Below, piece after piece: positions 58,229 to 64,000 of a DNA stretch of 64,000 nt. The notes beneath the pieces were generated by a model. The model worked only from the letters and a program-made list of their open reading frames with translations. It was not told the DNA's origin and searched no databases. Position 1 is the first letter of the stretch; every line of letters starts with the position of its first letter. The stretch spans positions 1,449,501 to 1,513,500 of the forward strand of contig JAZGTH010000073.1 in the NCBI GenBank assembly GCA_036877525.1, given 5' to 3'. Origin of the DNA: Chromobotia macracanthus. Its lineage: Eukaryota > Chordata > Actinopteri > Cypriniformes > Botiidae. Both the position numbers and the translations under genes were made by a program.

Positions 58229-60512
58229 CCTGGATCTTTAGCTGACAGTCCGGTCTCTGATGAGCTGCCTCTTCCCTTGGGTTAATTGTAGTTTAGACCA
58301 CACAGGTTCCTGCTGCGTCCTCTCCTTCTGCTGTATCCTACACAATGTAAGCTTACTATTTAGGGTTATGTAAAGAGGGATTAGCCATAATCACATGCTA
58401 GTGTCTTTCGCAGCCTTTACACCCTTCCAAGACTCCACCTACAGCACTATTCTTGTATCAGACCTGGTTTAAACCTTTTCATGTTGTCTAATCAGACTCT
58501 CCAAAGGGATAGATGAGGACTTATTGTTTAGCTGGGAATAATGACCTCTGGTCTTCACACTTCACACATAAATTAACTTACAACTTGCAACTTAGACCAC
58601 TTATTACTTAGGAAGACATTTAAGTAGGCATGAAAACAAGAATATCACCTTAATTTTGATTAGACTTGTATATGATATGGTGTAAACCTAGCTGTGGTTT
58701 ACATTCTCCATCAGGTAAAATAAGAACTTAAATGATCTTCCAGCCCAAGTTTAAAGGACTCCAGATCTCCACCTCAGGTCTCTGTGATGTTCTGCTCTGT
58801 AGATATGACTCGTGTCACCCCTTCAGTAACTGTCTGCTGGGTGAGAATCTGAAGTCTGACAGGTAATAGCACACCTGTCCTCAACATTACCTGAGGGACA
58901 TGCATGATGATGTGACGTTTAGAACAAATCCAAACCAACAACAGTTACATTGATTCCTTCCCTAGCAAACGCTATTAATTAATGAAAGTTCTTGGGCAAT
59001 CACTTCACAAAAGAAAACTTTGCAGTGTGTGTTTAGCGTAAGGACACATCCAGATAACACCTGTGAATGGGTGCCTGAGCTGTGTGTTAATCTCACAGAA
59101 GAAATTGCTCTTTTTATTTCTCTAATGCTTTGATTCAGTCTTTCTGATTAACTGCAGTTAGTTCTTCTTAAATCAAAGATGTGTTTGTCCTCAGGGGAGG
59201 CATCTCTCTGAGGATTTGGTGATTTCTGGCATGGCTGCTCTGTTGGAAGGTTTCGTGGCTGTATTGACTTTCCTTTGGCAGGACTTCAGCTCTTTTCCTG
59301 GAATGGTCATCAGGGGCTAGACGTGGGCAGCAATTATCTCTCTTTCAGAGAGGAGCAGATGATCCTCTGGGACCTTCTTTAGCCCTTGTTAGTTTTGTCT
59401 GATGTACTGAAGCTGTCAGGCCATTGGTGTGATGTCTGTGTGTTTAATCTCAGTCTGTAAATCTTGTCTGCATGTTTATGTGCATTAGTCTGAATAAACA
59501 GGATTGGTATTATAGAGGAAACTGTTTATTGACTTAACTAATACTCAATTTTTTGACAGAAAACGTGAATGAATAATATTAGTATTTGTGAAAATGTTCT
59601 GGGCAGAGTGAAATACTAATAATAATAATACCAACTCAGTCTTGTCTCACACTTTGTCTTCTTGTCTCTCCTTGTCTCTCTGTCTGTCTCTCTGTCTGTC
59701 TAAGGCTTGAACTGTCTCCTCGTGTCTTGATAAAGCTGCTTATGGCTGCAGGTATGCGTCTATGACCAGCTGACCATGGATGGGCCTGCCTAATCTAGAT
59801 GGACATATTTACCCTGATCCACTGCCTTAGGAAAGACTGTGTGTGTGTCTGTGCATTGATTTATGATTTATGTCTGTATTCTTCTGTGTCTTTAATGACT
59901 GTCTGTATTTCTGTGTATGAGTGTCTGTATGTGTGTGTCTCACGTCACTCTGTGCTCTTTTTCTAAACGCATTATAAAATAATTTATTTTATGTTTGTGT
60001 CTTAAGCAGTATTAGTATTATGTTTCTGACTAATGTCAGTTTCTGATCACCCTACCTAATTTAATCTGCAGTAATGATGCCTCACCGTACATTTAGCCTT
60101 ATTCATGTTATATTTACTTTAAAAAACAGTTAGAACCACAGTGACATTGTAATCAATGGCTTAGGAAAAAAGGTTTAATCAGTCATGGTATCTCTCACTC
60201 ACTCACACACACACACACACACACACAGTCTGTGCTCATGTTTCTTGAGCCGGTTTGGCTGTAGTTCTGCTGGAGAAAGAGTGGTCCCACCCACCACACA
60301 CACACACCATCTCCCCCTCCTCCAGGCTTTTGCTTTTTCACCCATCAGGAACTGTGAATAAGCAACACACAGAGACGTGCAGAAGGTTCTGCTTGGAGAT
60401 TTTCGGCTCTCAAGAATTCAAATGTGAGCCACCTAATGTCTCCTTCACATCTCATTATTTGTTATCTTCTCAGCTGTAGGTGTGATGGGTATCTTCTCTC
60501 TGCAGGGCTGTC
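58229..60512. other. intergenic region between the PLP-enzyme-like gene and plac9
   Basis: The two genes are divergently arranged here. I could not identify a clear promoter motif set for either. A CA microsatellite lies at about 60203-60228 and another short CA run at about 60293-60308. The plac9 leader probably begins after 60230, but no exon boundary can be fixed. Confidence 0.45.
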
Positions 60513-62366
60513 ATGGGCTGCTGGTCAACACATGTTACTCTTCTTATGCTCCTCATTGGTACGAGTTCTGCAGGTAAGACACAGGTTTGGCTGATGGTAA
60601 GAGTATTCACCATGTTTGCTAAATAAATAAATGTAAATGTTCGATAGATTACACATCTGTTGTGTGTGTTAATTTTCTGTATGATGGATGAACTCCTTGT
60701 TCATTGTTGTTTGCAGATTCCCCTCAGAGAACTTTGTGAAATGCCTCACACACTCCAGTTTCTTTGTGTCTGTGTGTCGTGTTCTTGCCTTTCACATCTG
60801 GTTCTGATTTGTTTTATTCAGGAACTCACAAACTGATTTTATGCATAAACTGCTGGACAAACTCCAAAACACAACAGTCACTGTAACTGTAGCGTCTCTT
60901 ATTTCACTGTATCTGTATTGTTGAGAGTGCTGTTTTATTACCAGATGTTTCTAGTTTAAAATTATTAAAGAAATGTGAAATGATTTGTGTGATGTGTGTG
61001 ATCTCAGACTGATGGAATGACCATCTCTAATCATCCACACACACGGTCTCTGTTTCACTTTTCACCAATCTGTCAGATGTGTGATATTTTTCTATTGTCC
61101 TGCTCAGACCTACAATTAAATTAAATTAAATTCACTCAAAATTAAAATTATTTTTCTGATTCTCATATAACCTATATCCGACTTTCCTCTCTATATCTCA
61201 CGTCTCTGAATATGTAGTGTTTGTAGCAAAACTTTCAGAGTTTTAATGTCTAATTGTGGCTCAGTTTCCTTCCATTTTTGCTTTAAAAAAATTATTTTTT
61301 GTTCTGCATTTAAAGTCACAAATGTAGACTGAAGAAGTATTATAAAGGTGACTCTGTGACCTTCTGTGAGCTGTTATGTAGTCATAAAGGCTGATCTCAT
61401 CAGACAAACAAACATTAGAGCAGCTGAATATCACTGTACAGAAAGGAGAAACAGGCTGAGGAACCCCTGAGATCTCCAGTGCTATGATGTCATGGAAACA
61501 CATCTGGCTCTGTATTCTAGGCTCTTACTGTGTTTTAAAGAGGAATTACCTGCCAAAGTTTATTAGACATACAGGAATAGCCATTAAAATCTGTGTGTAG
61601 CTGGGGTCTGATGAACAAAGGGTTAGTCTTTTTAAATGTAACAAAAAACTCTGTTAAATTTTTGCTTAGTGTTTGTGTTGTTTATCTTTAAATTAAATGT
61701 CTCATTCTGGTTTTAATCCATGACATTCCAACATTTTGTAATCACTGAATGCAATCAGACATGACTTTACTATTGAGTTATGGTTGTGTGTGACAGGACC
61801 AGATGCAGTCAGCAGATCAAACTGTGAGGATCAGAACGTTCTTCACAGCAGGATGGAAGCTGTAGAGAAGGTGATGGTGTATCTTAAATCCATCACAAGA
61901 GCATTCTGTTGCTCATTTCCTGTGAGGAATCAAACATTCTGCTGTCTCATTTTGAGGCAACTAAAGAAACGTCAGACATCTGATCTCTGATCTGATCTCT
62001 CTTCTAGCTCAACATCCCCCTGATTTCTGTCTCCATCTAAGCTCATTTTTGGTCATGTTGAAATATGTCCTGGACAGTTGTCATTATCCATTTGTCCATG
62101 AGCATTAGATATGTTATAAATATAGAAGATGTATTATATATTTCTGATTATTTTGATGTTACTGTTGCTCTGTCTCTCACTTAATTCTTGATCTTGTCTC
62201 CCATATGTCTCGTCAGAGGCTGGAAGATACAGTACAGACACTAGAAACTGAACTAGCAGTTCTGCTGGATGCTATTGAGGCTCCTGAGTGGCGCCCCCTG
62301 CTGGGCCCTGACAGCAGCGCTCCACTCATAGACATACAGGAGGAGAGTGATGCAAAGCCGTACTGA
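60513..62366 (+). CDS. plac9: placenta-specific protein 9 homologue (small secreted protein)
   Basis: Three coding exons (60513-60573, 61797-61870, 62217-62366) join in phase to about 94 aa, close to the 97 aa of human PLAC9. Exon 1 is a signal peptide (MGCWSTHVTLLMLLIGTSSA). Exon 2 gives SRSNCEDQNVLHSRMEAVEK and exon 3 RLEDTVQTLETELAVLLDAI followed by a WRPLLGP element. These match the PLAC9 layout of one cysteine, then a short coiled-coil-like amphipathic helix, then a proline-containing tail. PLAC9 is a small secreted protein whose receptor or partner is not established. The start is the only ATG giving a signal peptide. The single mature cysteine suggests possible disulfide dimerisation (inference). 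The reading frame shows no damage. Confidence 0.85.
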
Positions 62367-62401
62367 GCATGACGAGCAGATGAAGACACTGCAGCAGATG
62401 C

Positions 62402-62760
62402 AATCAACATCTCATGATGTTCTGCTCACCACTGCTGGATGAAAACATTTCAGTCATACTTCATTAACATCGCATAATGTTCTGCTACCACTGCTGGAGG
62501 AAAACATCTCGGTCACACTTCACAAAAAACTCATGATGTTCTGCTCACCACTGCTGGATGAAAACATTTCAGTTATACTTCATTAACATCGCATGATGTT
62601 CTGCTCACCACTGCTGGATGAAAACATTTCAGTCATACTACATCAACATCGCATGATGTTCTGCTCACCACTGCTGGAGGAAAACGTCTCAGTCACACTT
62701 CAGTTCATCAACATCTCATGATGTTCTGCTCAACACTGCTGGATGAAACCAACTCAGTCA
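62402..62760 (+). repeat. about 60-bp tandem repeat in the plac9 3' UTR
   Basis: Starting about 36 bases after the plac9 stop, some six copies of a 58-62-bp unit run in tandem (CATGATGTTCTGCTCACCAC, then TGCTGGATGAAAACATTTCA, then GTCATACTTCATTAACATC). Copies differ by point changes and small indels. The unit contains no obvious hairpin. It is probably transcribed as 3' UTR. Confidence 0.9.
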
Positions 62761-64000
62761 TACTTTACTTCAAAAACTACAATGTGAAACATTTTAAAAT
62801 GTGAAACATTCTCACAGGTTTAACCCCAACCTTAATTTCACACAACAGTTTATTTTTTTGCTTTTTGACCTTTATACATAACATGTTTAGCATGTTCTTT
62901 TCCAGTGTAAACATGTGAGGTCAGATGAAAGCAGACAGATTTTGACCTTTCAGAGGATTTGAAATGTAATGTGTCTCTATGATTTCTTGAGAAAGCAGCA
63001 GGTTGTGAGAGATCATGTTTATAGAGACGTGATAAAGAAACATGTTGTAGTGATGTCACGACTGTATAGATTACTCTCTTATTTTTAAAAGCCTTTAAAC
63101 ACTCTGACAGAATAAACAGACTACAAATCAATTTATTAATATTTAAATGACCAAAACAATCTATGGGTTGCCAAAATGTTCAAGAGGTAATGAAATAATA
63201 ATGAAAATCTCAAAGCAAAAAATTCAAGAACCAGACAGGCATCATAAAACCACACGCTGGTTTATTGTGTCTGCGGGTCAGTGTCATACCGCACACACTA
63301 GAACATGCAGGAGTTTGACTTTACAATGCAAAGTTTCTCAGATGACACTGAATTTCCTCAGCTTCTGTTTTTTCTGATTAATTGTAGCATTTATATTTCA
63401 AAAACATTCCATACTTATAAGAGTAAAAGCTTGTTTACAAACGTTACTGTTTATATAGGCTCTATGCACTAACCGGCCTCCACACACACATTTAGAAATG
63501 GCTATATGTAAATGGTACAAAAGCTTTGGCATATCTGCCTACAAGTTGTGCCGGCACAATTGGGAAGAGATTTTAAACACCACTGTATGAAGACTATGCT
63601 TCAAAAAAAACCTTAGTGTTAATAGTGTTATTTTTTCTATAGTTACGTACGTTAGCATATCCACATATAACTGTGGAAAATGTGTTTTAGTGTTTGACTA
63701 TGTACACCAGCGTTCTGATGCTACACACCTGCAGAAATTATTGTTATCACCTTAAAATATTCCTAGAAGACCTACTGAATTAATGCTACGCTCATCTGCT
63801 GGGAAACTACTGCAGCCACATGAACACAATTCCCAACAAATATTAGTCTGTTAAGCCTTAATAACCTTAAACTGGAGTCCTATAGAGAAAAGTTAAGGGT
63901 TCTATATGCAGCAGAGATGATGAAGTTAGTTAATACTGCATGTGCTGATTTACAGCAACAAGAACATCTTCAGTGAAGTTGTAGATTAAGTGTCTAACAG
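62761..64000. other. plac9 3' flank, intergenic DNA
   Basis: AT-rich with no coding exon recognised. A possible AATAAA poly(A) signal lies near 63110 (in CAGAATAAACAG). Nothing else stands out to the end of the window. Confidence 0.45.

Overview
This is vertebrate nuclear DNA, almost certainly from a teleost fish. The genes are split by short GT-AG introns, intergenic DNA is AT-rich and full of simple repeats, and the mobile elements (Tc1-like and hAT-like DNA transposons, LINE fragments, and SINE-like tails ending in an AAATGT-type motif) are typical of teleosts. No bacterial, phage, CRISPR or rRNA/tRNA feature was recognised. All identifications rest on reading the translated exons and on remembered family sequences; no search was run.

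Layout. 1-11.1 kb: intergenic, repeats only. 11.1-12.1 kb (minus): tmem121, one coding exon, with a putative spliced leader holding a strong upstream ORF. 12.5-19.3 kb: intergenic, with a decayed LINE reverse transcriptase at 17.1-18.3 kb. 19.4-30.4 kb (plus): klc4, a kinesin light chain, with a CRE/NRF1-type promoter at about 19.4 kb and 12 coding exons from 23.8 kb. The usual C-terminal tail exons could not be found. 34.0-49.1 kb (plus): srf, serum response factor, 8 coding exons encoding 571 aa, with a Tc1-like element in intron 1 and tandem repeats in most other introns. 50.4-50.6 kb: a promoter-like block with no recognisable gene behind it. 54.0-58.2 kb (minus): an 11-exon fold-type II PLP enzyme-like gene (threonine/serine dehydratase family) with altered glycine loops. 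60.5-62.4 kb (plus): plac9, a small secreted protein.

The klc4-srf neighbourhood matches the human 6p21.1 arrangement as I remember it, which supports calling the kinesin light chain klc4 rather than klc1. The proteins do not form one pathway: KLC4 is cargo-binding transport machinery, SRF is a MADS-box transcription factor, and the others are unrelated neighbours.

The most interesting region is the front of srf (34.0-37.4 kb). A block carrying a GC box, a CCAAT box and a perfect CArG box (the site SRF itself binds) is present twice, 1794 bp apart and apparently identical, with 22/23-bp minisatellite arrays before and between the copies. Downstream, the presumed srf leader is tiled by nine short upstream ORFs that overlap or abut one another and run up to 1 nt before the SRF start codon. 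Together these suggest unusual transcriptional and translational self-control of srf, or in part an assembly duplication; both can be tested.
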